DNA from: Siniperca chuatsi | Lineage: Eukaryota; Chordata; Actinopteri; Centrarchiformes; Sinipercidae | Direction: 5' to 3' | DNA length: 64,000 nt | Assembly: GCF_020085105.1 (NCBI RefSeq) | Contig: NC_058053.1 | Location: forward strand, 2,579,388-2,643,387 | Shown here: positions 35,256 to 47,700 of the stretch, in pieces | Layout: every line of letters begins with the position of its first letter | Numbering within the stretch: the stretch's first letter is position 1 | Translations under genes and position numbers: made by a program | Notes under the pieces: model-generated | What the model saw: only the letters and a program-made list of their open reading frames with translations | Told to the model about the DNA's origin: nothing | The model's database searches: none

Positions 35256-35950
35256 ATTAAGTATTTCCCTTTTCAGCATATCATGTGCACATGTGTGTAA
35301 TCTAGTTTATTATTATTGCCAACAAAATTTGTATCGTCGTTTCTCCTGTCAAAACCTGGCTCGCAAGGCCACGACAAAGTGAGAGAAACCAATCAGGTGC
35401 CTGCAAAGAAGGAAAGTGTTCTGGTATACTGTGGCAGGACCCAAAAGCACGACTAGGACAATGGAAGTGAAGCAGTAGGTTCTGTTTATTTAGGAAATAC
35501 AATGAGGAACCAGGAGTGTGGAGGTAATTCTGGGAGCCGGTAGACCGGGTGCACACAGCGGGCCGACACGAGGCTGGGGAGAGCAGGCAGGCGGTTAAGA
35601 TAAGTTTAGGAAAAGATCATGGTTTGGGTTAGAATAACTACTTCCTTAAAACAATCAACGTTGACTATTGGTTTCACATGACAAATGAACCCGGTCTCAT
35701 ACTTTTATATTTGATCCTTAAGTACATTTAATAGCAAATACTTCAGTAGAATTTTGAGATCAACACTTGTTGAGTTGCATTCAGGTTTGAACTGATTAAC
35801 CTTTGATCAATATATTCAAATAAATTTGCTTCAAATTTAGCTCTGGCCTCTTGTTTAAGTTTGTGTTCAACATAATACCTTATTATCTCAATAAAATGTA
35901 CTGAAACGGATGAATATGTGACACAAAAAGGCAGTAAAAGAATATGCTTG
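35256..35950. other. Intergenic stretch
   Basis: No gene supported. The part from about 35420 to 35600 (GGCAGGACCCAAAAGCACGA...) looks like a piece of a long terminal repeat or LINE 5' end, but no boundaries could be set. Confidence 0.35.
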
Positions 35951-35959
35951 GCCAGTGGA

Positions 35960-37130
35960 TTTTTTCACACTGACAATACCATGTTTATTTTTTTCATGGG
36001 GAAGTCGAAATTTGCCCCTTGCCCTGCCAACACCATTCCACGTCTTGAGCTCTGTGCAGCTGTGCTGGCAGCTAAACTATACGAGCTGATCACAGATGAG
36101 CTAGACATTGAGGTGGATGCTGTGAAGTTCTTACAGTACTGACAGTAAGACCGTGCTTGGTTATATCCACAACTCCACAAGAAGGTTGTATATGTATGTT
36201 TCCGAGCAGGTAACTCGGATTAGAAGATCCACACACCCTGACCAGTGGTACTATGTACCGAAAGACCTGAACCCTGCAGACCGTGCACCCAGGTCAATAC
36301 CAGCAGCCCAATTCCAACACAGCAACTGGTTCTCAGGTCCAGCCTTCCTATATCGTGACAAAAAGGTGGAGACACCTGAATCTAATCTCTTCCCCCTCAT
36401 TGAGCCTGAAGCTGATGACGAGAATCGTCCTGAGGTTACGATTCTGGCAACCATGGTATCAGAGTCCCAGCTGGGCTCACAACACTTTGAGCGATGCTCA
36501 AGCAGGAAAACACTCTATCAAACTATAGCCAGACTCATTCGTGTTGCTGCATCCTTCAAAGAAAAGTCGGACAATGCAGAAAGGAAAGGTAAGTGAGCTT
36601 TCACAAGCGAAAGCTGTGATCATTCGTTCTATCCACCACAAAGCCTTCAGGGAGGAATTAAAATGTCTTGACAGACATGCCCCAAGCAAAACACACTCAA
36701 GAAGCTCAAGCCGGTCGTGGATAAAGATGGTCTGCTTCGTGTCAGAGGTCGTCTTTCTTGCTGACCTGTCTAAAGAAGAAAAGCACCCATTCCACATCAT
36801 TCCGCACACCCATCCGCCACACTACCCGTGAGACACTTTCATGAACAAGTAGCTCACCAAGGACGACACATTATGGAAGGAGCTACCCGAGCAGCTAGAT
36901 ACCGGATAATTGGGAGTAAGTGTCTGGTGTCTTCATTCATTCACAAGTGTGTTACTTGCCGCAAACTGCGAGGGAGGTTGGAGGACCAGAAGATGGTAGA
37001 TTTGCCTGCTGTTAGTCTCCCTCCTGAACCTCCATTCACCAGCGTTGGCCTTGATGTCTTTGGGCAATGGTCTATCGTGACACGCCGCACGAGAGGAGGA
37101 GGTGCGGACAGCAAATGCTCATACAGCGCA
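35960..37130 (+). pseudogene. BEL/Pao retrotransposon polyprotein remnant
   Basis: Broken + strand frames carry, in order, the Pao-type block IPRLELCAAVLAAKL (near 36035-36080), a region with DQWYYVPKDLNPADRAPR (36229-36290) that belongs to the RNase H/connection part of Pao polyproteins, and an integrase zinc-finger region with the H-x-x-x-H and C-x-x-C residues (36828-36965). The start of an integrase core follows, with PPFTSVGLDVFG near 37030-37070. Coding similarity stops soon after 37100. Several frame changes and stops mean no functional protein. No long terminal repeat was identified beside it, so it is an internal fragment. Confidence 0.8.
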
Positions 37131-38298
37131 GTGCTTGCTTTATACTTTCGTAGGAATTGTGTATTTATGTAGTTATTTATAATGATATGTATAATACTTA
37201 CCTTCTATATGCATATGTTAATGTTTGGGTATTGGTTTATGTTCTTATCTCTGTAATGTTTCAATTTTACAAACAAAAGCAAAAAACAAAAGAGGAAATC
37301 ATTTTTGAGTGTGTTAACTGGCTGTGTCTTTGCACAAGAGAACGCGCAGAAGGAAAGCCAAAAAAAGGTATTAGAAATTATAAAAGAGGAATAATAAGGT
37401 GACCACTATAAACTGACCATTAAGCCTTGTATTCAATGCCATGTATCACATATAATTAACACATACATACGACACATTTAGATTCTGTTCAGTCCAGTCA
37501 TGAATGATGAAAACCAGTGCAATGAAGCTCAGCATTTACACGTGTTACAATAACATTGGGAATGTGATTATATACATTGTAACTTTTCTACGCAGTATTG
37601 GACACTTGGAATAACTTGCCCGTCTCCAGTGTGTAGGGTTGAGTGGGTTTATTATAGTAAAAGTGTTTTTTTATATGCCACTACAATTCATAACTTTTTG
37701 ATTATTCCACCGCTACGCCGTTTCATTCACTGTCATTCATGACAACGATGAATCGATGAGTGTGACTGTGCAAAGCTTTCATTTTTGGTGGAATGCGAAT
37801 ATTCGTGTCAGACTGCTTCGGTGTCGTGATTATCTGATCAGCACGGGCTTTGCTCACTAGTGTCCTCCTCCATTTTTATTTATGAGCTTAGTTTACTGAT
37901 AGGGCAACAGGGCATGCAGTAGCTCAAGCTGACAGTGATTTTTGACAGCGCCCTCTGCTGGACCACAAGGCAGACTACTTCAGATGCTCTGTTGCTCTTG
38001 GAGACATTTTGTCACAACAAAATAAAAATTGGTTTTCAAATATAAACGACAGCCCTAAAGTACAGCTTGAATTCTTTCCCATAGTCCTTTTAAGACTCAG
38101 GCCACTGCATGATGGAAGTAAAAAAATAAGACCTATTTGCTAGCAATTAAGTTTGTTCGCATTTTAATATGCCAAGAAAAGGAGATATTAAAGTTGTGAA
38201 AGGGCTATGGGTACATATCATACAATATTTGCGAATAATAAGTTTTCTAAACACTTTCATGTTGCTTCTTTTAGAAAATGGTCCAGTGAGAGCGGACC
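37131..38298. other. Upstream region of the kelch gene
   Basis: No coding exon found. An acceptor-like TTCTTTTAG ends at 38275, just before the first coding exon, so at least one untranslated exon probably lies in this stretch or upstream, but it cannot be placed. Confidence 0.4.
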
Positions 38299-40014
38299 AT
38301 GCCAGCTATGAGCCAAAGTAGTCCCTGTCTGTGGACTCGGCTCCCCCAGAGCAGCCGGTCCCCATGTGACCGCTACAAGCACGCCTGCTGCAGCTATGAT
38401 GGAAATGTCTACGTCCTGGGAGGAAGAGCCAGCAGCTGTTTGAGGGACTTCTGGAGGTACAGCGTGGGTAAGGGCTGCATACACAACTATTGTTCAATTT
38501 ATTTTAGTGCCAACAAGTAGGATTTTAACTGCAGCATGACAAAAATGAAGGATTTCTGAAGGAGTTCAAAACAACAATGAGAATGACATATTGGCATTAT
38601 TATTACAACTTTTTATATAATGCATGATATAATAGAAAACCCTGTATGATATGCTCTTCTAAAAGCCAGAAAAGAAAAGAAAGGTAAACTGTGTTGCATA
38701 AAGCAGCATGTGGTGGTTTGATCCCCGGCTAATCAAACACGACTGTGCAATATTATAGTGTGTAACGAGTGGATAGAGTTGAACTGCACCGGTGAAGCTG
38801 CACCAGAAGAACTAGAGGAACATTCTATGGTGGCTCATGAGGTACAAACTTAACAAGATCAGTTTTTACTTTAAATTTCATAAAATTTTTATTATCTTAT
38901 TGCTTGTATCTGCTAATATCACACTGGTGTGTCAGTGTGTCAAGAATATGTTTGACAGCTTTGACATTTTCAGGGCTTCCTGTATGTGTTTGGAGGCATG
39001 CTGGATTCTCCATACACCAAGTGGAGATGTTGCCTCTGGGTATTTGACATTGGTGAGTTTCACTGTGGAGGTGTATGCATGGTACAACTAATATTAGCAG
39101 CCAATGTTTAGGCTATTATCAGCAAATGCTCACGCTTGACAGACAAAACTTGTTGTTGCATGTCGATTCCAGTCTCACGCATCCAAGCCCTTGTGGAAAT
39201 ATTCAGATTCAGCTCTGTGCGAAACCCGTTAAAGCTTTCATGGACTATAAAAAAATTCCCAGACAATTTTAAAATATTTGAACAAAAAGTAAAAATTTAA
39301 TTTATGCTGACAAATACTATTCATGTGAAAAAGCTGTGTTAAGGAAGAGTTTCTACTATCTATTAGCTAAAATGTCCTGGAGCTGTGACTTACTAACAGG
39401 ACATGTTTCCTGCTCTAAAAATACCACAACTTGTTGGGTCCTGTGTCTCTACCTGGTACAACATAGCTTTAATTCTGTCTCATTCACTAGCTTCTTTCTT
39501 ATCTATCGGCAGATGTCGGAAGCGTAATGCATTCACTTGGGAAAAAAATTCTGCTCTGTTTTTTTCTGAATTAACGAAATACCTCAAAATCCTGCGAGAA
39601 GCTGTCATTTAGCTCGATTTCATGGAAGCAAACGTCCTGCCTGTTTAATCCGGTTTTATTTTGGTCACCACATAGCCTGAATGCACTTCAGATGCATCAT
39701 CTTATATCCGTGAAGCGGTTCAACTGATCCTGGAGAAACACCGCAATGTTCAGCAGATCAGAATAGGCTTTCCGTCTGAACAATGGCAAAGTCCTGAGGT
39801 GCAAAGTTGACAAACTAATAAAAATACCATCTAAGCAAGTGGTGTTTGTGCTGTGAAATGGTGAAATTATTAAATTAGGGTTTGTGTTTGTAGGTGCGGC
39901 GCTGTCCATAGTACTGACACGGAGCGGAGGAGACAGACAGACAAGTCACTTAGTTTGGTTACTTAGCCTACTTACTTTTACAAAAAGTGAAAACTAAACA
40001 CTGCAACATTTTTT

Positions 40015-40049
<35 letters not shown>

Positions 40050-43000
40050 CATCCACTGCCCCTCAGGTTGTGGCATGTAGATATTCAGTAAACTGGGCAG
40101 CAGGATCGGCCCTGTCTCCTTCTCCTCGGAGTATTTTTAATGTTGAGAGCTCATTTAGCTCTTTGAAATCTGAGATTACGGAGCTGAACTTGTTAAAGTA
40201 AACGCTCCTTATTTCACTGAATGTTGAACATTGCAGGAGGAAGTGCATCTCTGTCTCAGCCTCGTCGAACAGTGACCACACATTCTGTTTTCCTTCGGTT
40301 GCCAGGATTTTTTGTGTCTTCCTCTTTCGATTGCCAGTTTGAGGTCACAGAGCCTGTCCTTGGTCAGGATCTGACTCCGCTTTCTGTCTCTGACAGCAGA
40401 GAGAGATTCTGCCAGTTCATCATCTCCTTTTAGGGCCAGATACCATTCTGATCTACTTTAGTTTCTTCTGTCCAATGTTCCAAATAGGTTTCTTTACATT
40501 GTGTTATAATTGGTTTACTCTGACTGTGTTTGGAAAGCAGAGCTGTTGTGAGACTGCTCAGAGTGTATCTGAGGGGGGGCAGCGAGTCTCAGCACCAGCT
40601 GACATAGGGGACTCTTTTCTGGGCTCAGCTCTTGGGTTTGGAGGGCTTTGGAATGGAGGGGGTCAGGGGGCTGATTTAAGGTGATTAAAACATGTGAGTG
40701 CTCTCTTTGAATGTTAATTATCAGCGGGTATCTGCCTACTTCTGCTCTACATGCATCTGTTGGTGTTTTTCTGTGTAAAATGTATCTGCAGAATTCTGCA
40801 TGTAAGGATTCTGTTGGATGTTTGTCCCAGCGGGTGTAGCTATGATGACTGAGTGGACCCCATACTTCACTACCAGCGCAATGGGCTGGATGACACTATC
40901 AAATATTTTAAGTCAAGTTTTAATTGGAATTTGGAAATTATAAAATGTTCTCTTAATTGCATTTAGAGCTCTTTGAGCTTTTTTCAGTGCATTCACTGCC
41001 GTGTTGAAACTCCCTGATGCTGTTCTGGTTATACCAAGGCAGGTATAACTCATACTGTGTTCAGTGATATGAATATTTATGGTAAACTGGTATTTGTTTT
41101 CCTGGGGTGTTTTTGAAAAGTCCTGACATTGGTTTCCTTCATGTTTCCTGCCAGCGCCCAGTTCTGACAGTACTGTTCTACTATGTCCAGCTGTTGCTGT
41201 TGTCCTTGTTCAGTAGGAGACAGTAGAAGAAGGTCATCAGCGTAAATCAGAGACTTCAGCTCTCTATCTAGGAGGGAGAGGCCAGGAGCAGCACACTGAT
41301 CCAACTGTACAGCAAGTTCATTTATATACACATTAAATAAAGTTGCAGGCCTGACGAACACCTCTTCTCTGGGTGAAGGATTCAGTTTGTCTCCAGTTTT
41401 TACAGCACATCTATTTTCCAAATAGACTGATTTAACCAGATCATACATTTTGCCTGATATACCACAATGTGAAAGTCTATAATAGAACCCTTCATGCCAA
41501 ATAGAGTTGAAAGCTTTCTTGAAGTCAATAAAACATGCGAATATCTTACCATTTTCTGTTTGGTGTACATGTTTACTTAATTAAAGCGTTTTCAATATCT
41601 TCAAGTTTCTTGTGGGTATAATTTTGTTTTTTGTTCCTAATTGTACATTTATATTTGTTTAAAATGTCATTGTACCTTAATGCGTAAAGCCACGTTGTTT
41701 GGTTGCCGATGTTTTTCATTTGCTATTTTTCTCAAGTCTTTTCTGTGGTCTTACATTCTTGATCAAACCATTTGTTGGCATTTTGATTTTTAATAGACTT
41801 CCGTTTTTGCTTTATAAGGTTAGCTTTAATATCTGCCTTATGAAATATAATATCATCAATAGCCTTTTTACACCATCTAAGGTAGGGACATATTGATTTT
41901 GGTTATATACTGGTATGTAATTCACCAGATCAGGTGAGTTCAAGGCCATGATGAATTTGTCTCCACTGTCTTGGGCCCATCTGTAAGTAGAGTGTTATTT
42001 ATACAGCTTACTGAGTTCCGTTTTTGTGTCACTCATTTGACCTGACTTTGACCTGAGAGTTTAAACAACACATTTATTTGGTTGTGGTCTGAAAGGGGGG
42101 ATTGCTATCTGACAGTGAATGCACTGATAGTGGAGGGGTCCCTGTCAGTGATTGCATAGTCCACTACTAGACCCAAGAGCTGACGAGTATTTGAATCTCC
42201 CTAAAGAGTCCCCTCTAAACCTACCGTTAACTGTGTACAGGCCTAAGGCCCGACAGAGTTGCACTACCTCCCTGCCATTTTGGTTTATTTCAGAGTCAAG
42301 GTTGTTCAAGCGACCTGTCCATACATCTCCATCAGTTGTATGACATTAACTTACCATCATTATTTAATATATAATTTATCCCAAGCTCATTACCTAAGCT
42401 CTCCTTTATTTTCCTTTTTCATTGTTGTGTGTGTTTCAGCAAAGCAGAAATGGGTGCACTGCCAGGGAAAGACAAGCTCCCCTCAGGTACACAGCGCCTT
42501 TCATATTAGAATGATTTGAAGCACTAACAGATAAAATGAAACCGCTCTGGTCTCCTCTTGCTTTTGCCAAAGTTTATTTGTTAGTATTCTTACGGACAGC
42601 AATTGTAAAGGATTAGATCCTGTTTTGAATTGATAATACACAACATTTTCATGTAAATAGTTACATATTTTAGACTTGAAGTCATAAGACTTAACAACAC
42701 ATTAGTGGATGTACTGTACTGAAGTTAGTTGGTGAATGAAAACAAGACGCCTGCTATCAGGTACAGTAGGTCTTTCCTGGAAATTACCCTGTTTTATGTT
42801 AGCCGAACAGCTGCCTTGTTAACATCAGCAGTGATAGCTAGCAAGGCTAAAACGTATCAGAAAGAAAGATATCACAGTTCTGAACAAAAATCGGGAAACA
42901 TTCATTTCATTGATTAGTGCTTTAATGTTTATCTTCACAAAAGTCATATTTTGCATGACAAAGAACTTTAAACGCGAAATGAATGATTTAGAAATCACTA

Positions 43001-44759
43001 ATATATCACATATTTACAAAGATATAATCAAATTGGAGGGCAAATGTATTGGATTAAAAGAGATTTCCACAGGTTTATCTTAAGTGGTAGATGCTACATT
43101 TATAAGCAGGCATTGAATGTCATATTGTCAGACACAAAGAAACTTGAGCTCTGAGAAAATCCAGAGTTTCTGAATAGGAATTGCAAGTTTGGAGGCAATT
43201 GCAGTGGATTTCTTTCAACATGCAAGTCAGAGACTTCTGAGCTCCCAGTTGTCTTGGACACAGGAGGTTTTGTTCAGGTGTACCCTGTGCAACCTGACAG
43301 CCCCCGAATCAAGGCTGAAATCAGATCTGGAATTCTTTAGGCTCCATGGAACCTAAACAAGAGAAATACAGTATACCCAGCAAACATTGGCCCGACGGTG
43401 ACGATTCCCTGGCCAAAAATGGTCCCAGTCGAACGCCATGGTTATGAGGCGGATGGCCAGATGGTGACATTGTTTCCACGTCCAATAACGGAGTTAAACC
43501 CTCTCTTTCAAACCAGTAAATATTGATCAAATTATTGAAAAAGGCAAATGCATGCGTCTTGGGTTTTTTTTTAATACAACATTTGATTGACAATTTATTT
43601 TGTTGTGAAATGGTTGTGATGAGATGTCCACACTGTGATGTCCACTACACGTACTAAGACAATATTACTCTACGCCCATTTAAAAAAAAAAACACGTTTC
43701 TGCCATTTATGTTTATCTACATGTAAATTATATTCCTGTCTCGTCGTTTGAAGCCTGTCGTGTTTGTAAGAGAAGAAAGTCTTTATCCAAGCTCTCTTTG
43801 ATTGCACATGGGAGAAGTTTTCCTTCAGAGAGCGACAAAGTCGTTGATATCAGAAGTGTATCATGGGTGAGTGGGTTAAGTACAGGACTCTCACCCAGGA
43901 GAATGGAGTTCGAGTTAGTATTTGTTTAAGGACATATTTCAACATTGCTAGAATATGCAGGAAGGATGTTAAGCTGACGGTCAGGCAACGAACCGGATGG
44001 CAGCACAACTGCCATTTTAGAAATATTTTTTAACCATAACGGGACATCTTGATTAGACAATGGTCATTCAACATCTCAATGTTTGCTGGGATAGAAACAT
44101 TAACAGACTGAATAAAATATGAAAAACAAAGGTGAGGGTAGTTTTAAGTTGCTAGTGATAATAGAGTCCTAGGGTTTGTTAGAACTGTAAATAGCCTGCC
44201 AACTCTTATAGATGTTTGTGTGTGTCTGTGTTTGTAGACCCAAATGCCAACCAACAGAAAAGGACACAGTGCCGTGGTGGTTGGCTCTGCCATGCTGGTG
44301 TATGGAGGTTTCGTAGACATGAAAGGATCCTCACAGGACTTTTGGAGTTTGGATTTTGGTTAGTTTAAAATTCCTTTTTTTCCCCATATAAAAACGTGTA
44401 CAAGTGTGTTCATTCTGGTTATGCTGTAGCTACTCATGGGTGCATCCAGTATATTGTCCTTATTTGTATATATGTTGTATTATTCATGTTATCAGCCATT
44501 TGTGCAGCTTAAAGTTACCTTGAGTTGGCAGATAAATTGAGGGGGCAAAAGCAGCCAATCCACCCTAAAGCACTTGTAGCCTCTCTCAATTTTTACATTT
44601 GTTGATGTTTCAACTAAGTACTGCTTCTTCTGGTTTCTGAGAATATGTCAGGTATCAAACCACTTCTACTGATGACGAGACAGACATACTACTAGGGTTG
44701 CAATGGTATGAAATTTTATCTCAGAAAATATCATCATTTCACGGTATACGGTATTAGAC

Positions 44760-44794
<35 letters not shown>

Positions 44795-47700
44795 GCATTT
44801 ACAATGATCCTTCAAGAAATGAAAATAAGGGGTATTTTTTTGGTTGAACCAAATGTTTTATTATAATTTTATTATAATTACAAAATATTATGTCCTGACA
44901 AAACTTTTTTTTTTCAATGGAAAAAAGTATCCCTTTTGAAAATCTTTGGGGGAAAAAATAAGAAACCTGTACATCTCCCATTTGAACAAAATAAATTAGG
45001 AGGAAAAAAGGTGCAGGACCTTTAAAACATGTAATCTCTCTTTAGAAATAAATACATCAAACTGTACTTCCTTTTGAACACCATAAATGGTCAAGTGCAG
45101 GACCTTTTTGTTACTATTTTCCTGAGAGCAGATTATCATAGCAGCATGCATTTCTTGATTGTTTTTCAGGCCAGGTTATGATGAAGAAATGTAAGCATGT
45201 TGAGATTTTCAGGGCTCAGTCTTGACTGCTGAGGTGACAGAATGTGTCCGCTTGTATTAAACATCCTCTCTGAAGGCACACTTGTGGCAGGGATACAGAG
45301 ATACTTGCTGGCCACATTTGCCAGGAGAGGCATTTCTTCAGCATGCATTTTCCACCAAACCAGAGGGTCAGCGTCAGTGCACTGATGGTAGGAAGAGATA
45401 TTTACATCTTCACCTCAGACTGCATCTTTTCATGGAAGCTTTCATTTCCTGAGGTTGCCTTGTTCTGCCTGGATGAAGTGATTCACTGTAGCAACCCAAA
45501 CAGACTTTTCTCTTCCCTCTTAGTGGTGGTGCTGCTGCTGCTGCTTCCCTCTCCTGCCACATTTTCTTCTCTTTCTGCTTGAGGCTGTTCTCTGCATGGA
45601 GGTACTGCTGTTGCAAAATTCATGGCTTCTTCCACACATGCCTCAACTGTGTCATCCAGGTTTTTACAAAATCTTCCCTAAAATCGAAATGTCCAGCATT
45701 TGTTTCACCTGCTCTGTGTATCTCACTTCTAGCAAGTCTCCCCTCATTACTTGCTTCATCTGTCTGGTGAGTATGTTGTCAGCTTGCTCAGTGAGGATTT
45801 CATTGCCGATGTAGTCCAGTACTGGTGTGAGTGAGGACAGTGTGAACTGTTTCTCCGAGGCTAGGGCATCAGTGAGGTCATAGAGTGGTTGCAGGAGCTG
45901 GTTGACATTCTCAAGAGTGGCAATGTCATTGTCTTTTTGCATGAGATGCCATGTACTCCTGTCGCTAGCCAGTACTGCGCAGACAGCCTGTTGCCACTCC
46001 AGGAACCCAGAGATCATCTTAAAAGTTGATCCCCACCTTGTTATCACATCATGGATGGCATGCTCAGGGAGTTCCAGGTCTGTCTTCTTCCAACTCCGAG
46101 AAAATCCCTGAATCAAGTGCCTGCATGCTCTGACAACAGATTCCACCCTTTGGGTCTTCAAAACTTTGTTAATGGCCAAATTTAAATTGTCGCCAAAACA
46201 ATTGAGCCAAACACAAGGGAACTCTAAAAAGGCCTTCGTCATATTTGTTGCGTTGTCTGTGGTTCAACACAGATTTTCCTTTGGAATTTTCCAATCCTGG
46301 AGCATGTTCTCAAACATTTCTGAGGTGTGGTCTTCAGGAAAAAATGAGTCTCCAGACAATGGTACGTAAGCTGCCAGTCTGAGGAAATGGTTTCCCTCCT
46401 CCACACCTGCTGGTCCACAGGTCTGTGGTGGCTGAATAGCACACAGCTTCCTTCAGCTGTTCTTCAACACTGGCTCCCACCTCTTTGTACATGTGAGGGA
46501 TTTCATTGGTGGAAAAGTATGTTCTTGATGGCAAGTTGTACACTTAGACTGCCTTCTTCATCAGGTGGAGAAAGCCAGGTTTTTCCACTACTCTTAAGGG
46601 CATCATGTCCTTGGCAGTAAAATACACGAGAGCATGATTCAATTCTTTGGCTTGTTTGGATTTGGGATCTAACTTCATTCCCTTTGCAAATGACTGTGTG
46701 ACGGTTGCTTGAGCTGGATCGGGAAGTGTCTTTGCAGAGCTAGCTTGACCCTAAAGAATTAACAGAATTATAATAATAAACAGAATTATAAACATGATAA
46801 TAAAAAATAGCATGTAACTAAAACATGTTATATAACTAGAGCATGTTAGTTTACATGTTAGCACTATAGCATGTTAAATTAACTACTAAATGAAAATAGC
46901 ATCAGCTGTGAGCTTTTAAAATAATGTCCTATGATTATTAACAATTAACATATACTGTAGGTGCACGACAGCGCAGCCAGACTGCTCCTGTCTGTACATT
47001 TAACTCACACACACTTGTGTCAGGAAGTTTGTGTTTGTGTCAGGGGTTACCGAACAGACAGACAACGTTAATGAGACAAGTTTTCCTTCAGAGCTTTTTG
47101 CCAGAAAGCCTTTCAACGCAGATGTAGCTAGGAGCCTGGATGTGGGAAATTTTTTTCGTTAGGGTTTAGCCTAGTTATAAATGAGACACAAACCTTGATC
47201 TGCACGGAGGGATGATGATCTTGAATATGGGCAAACATGTTTCATGTGTTTCCTCCTTTGGCAGCCACTTTGCGTCCACATTTTATGCAAACTGGATATC
47301 TGTCATCAATGACGACCCCCGTTCATTTTTGGATATCCAAAGTAATTCCATGCTGCCGATTTTATTTTATTTTTTGGGGGATGGAGATTGGTGAAATCAG
47401 CCTTGCTTCTCTCTGACATATTCTCCGCTCTGCTGGATGTGTGTGACAAGTCTGACAGGCAGTCAAGCAGGAAAGGAGGTGCGCACGGCACGCGTAGGTG
47501 AGATTCTCCATCCAGTTTCATTTTTTTTCCAATGCCGTAGATAGGCAAATTTACACGGTATTCTGTATTGTACAAATAATGACTGGGGATTGTGCAACAT
47601 CAAACGGAAGTACCTTTTTGAATTGTCAAAGACATGCATTTCTGCGGAGAACACCCCACAGCTCCGGTATGTGCATTAATTGTAGATCCTTGTGTGTGTG

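Noticed and set aside
38704..38735. B-box-like GGTTTGATCCCCGGCTA
   Set aside because: No A-box or SINE body beside it; too short to call.
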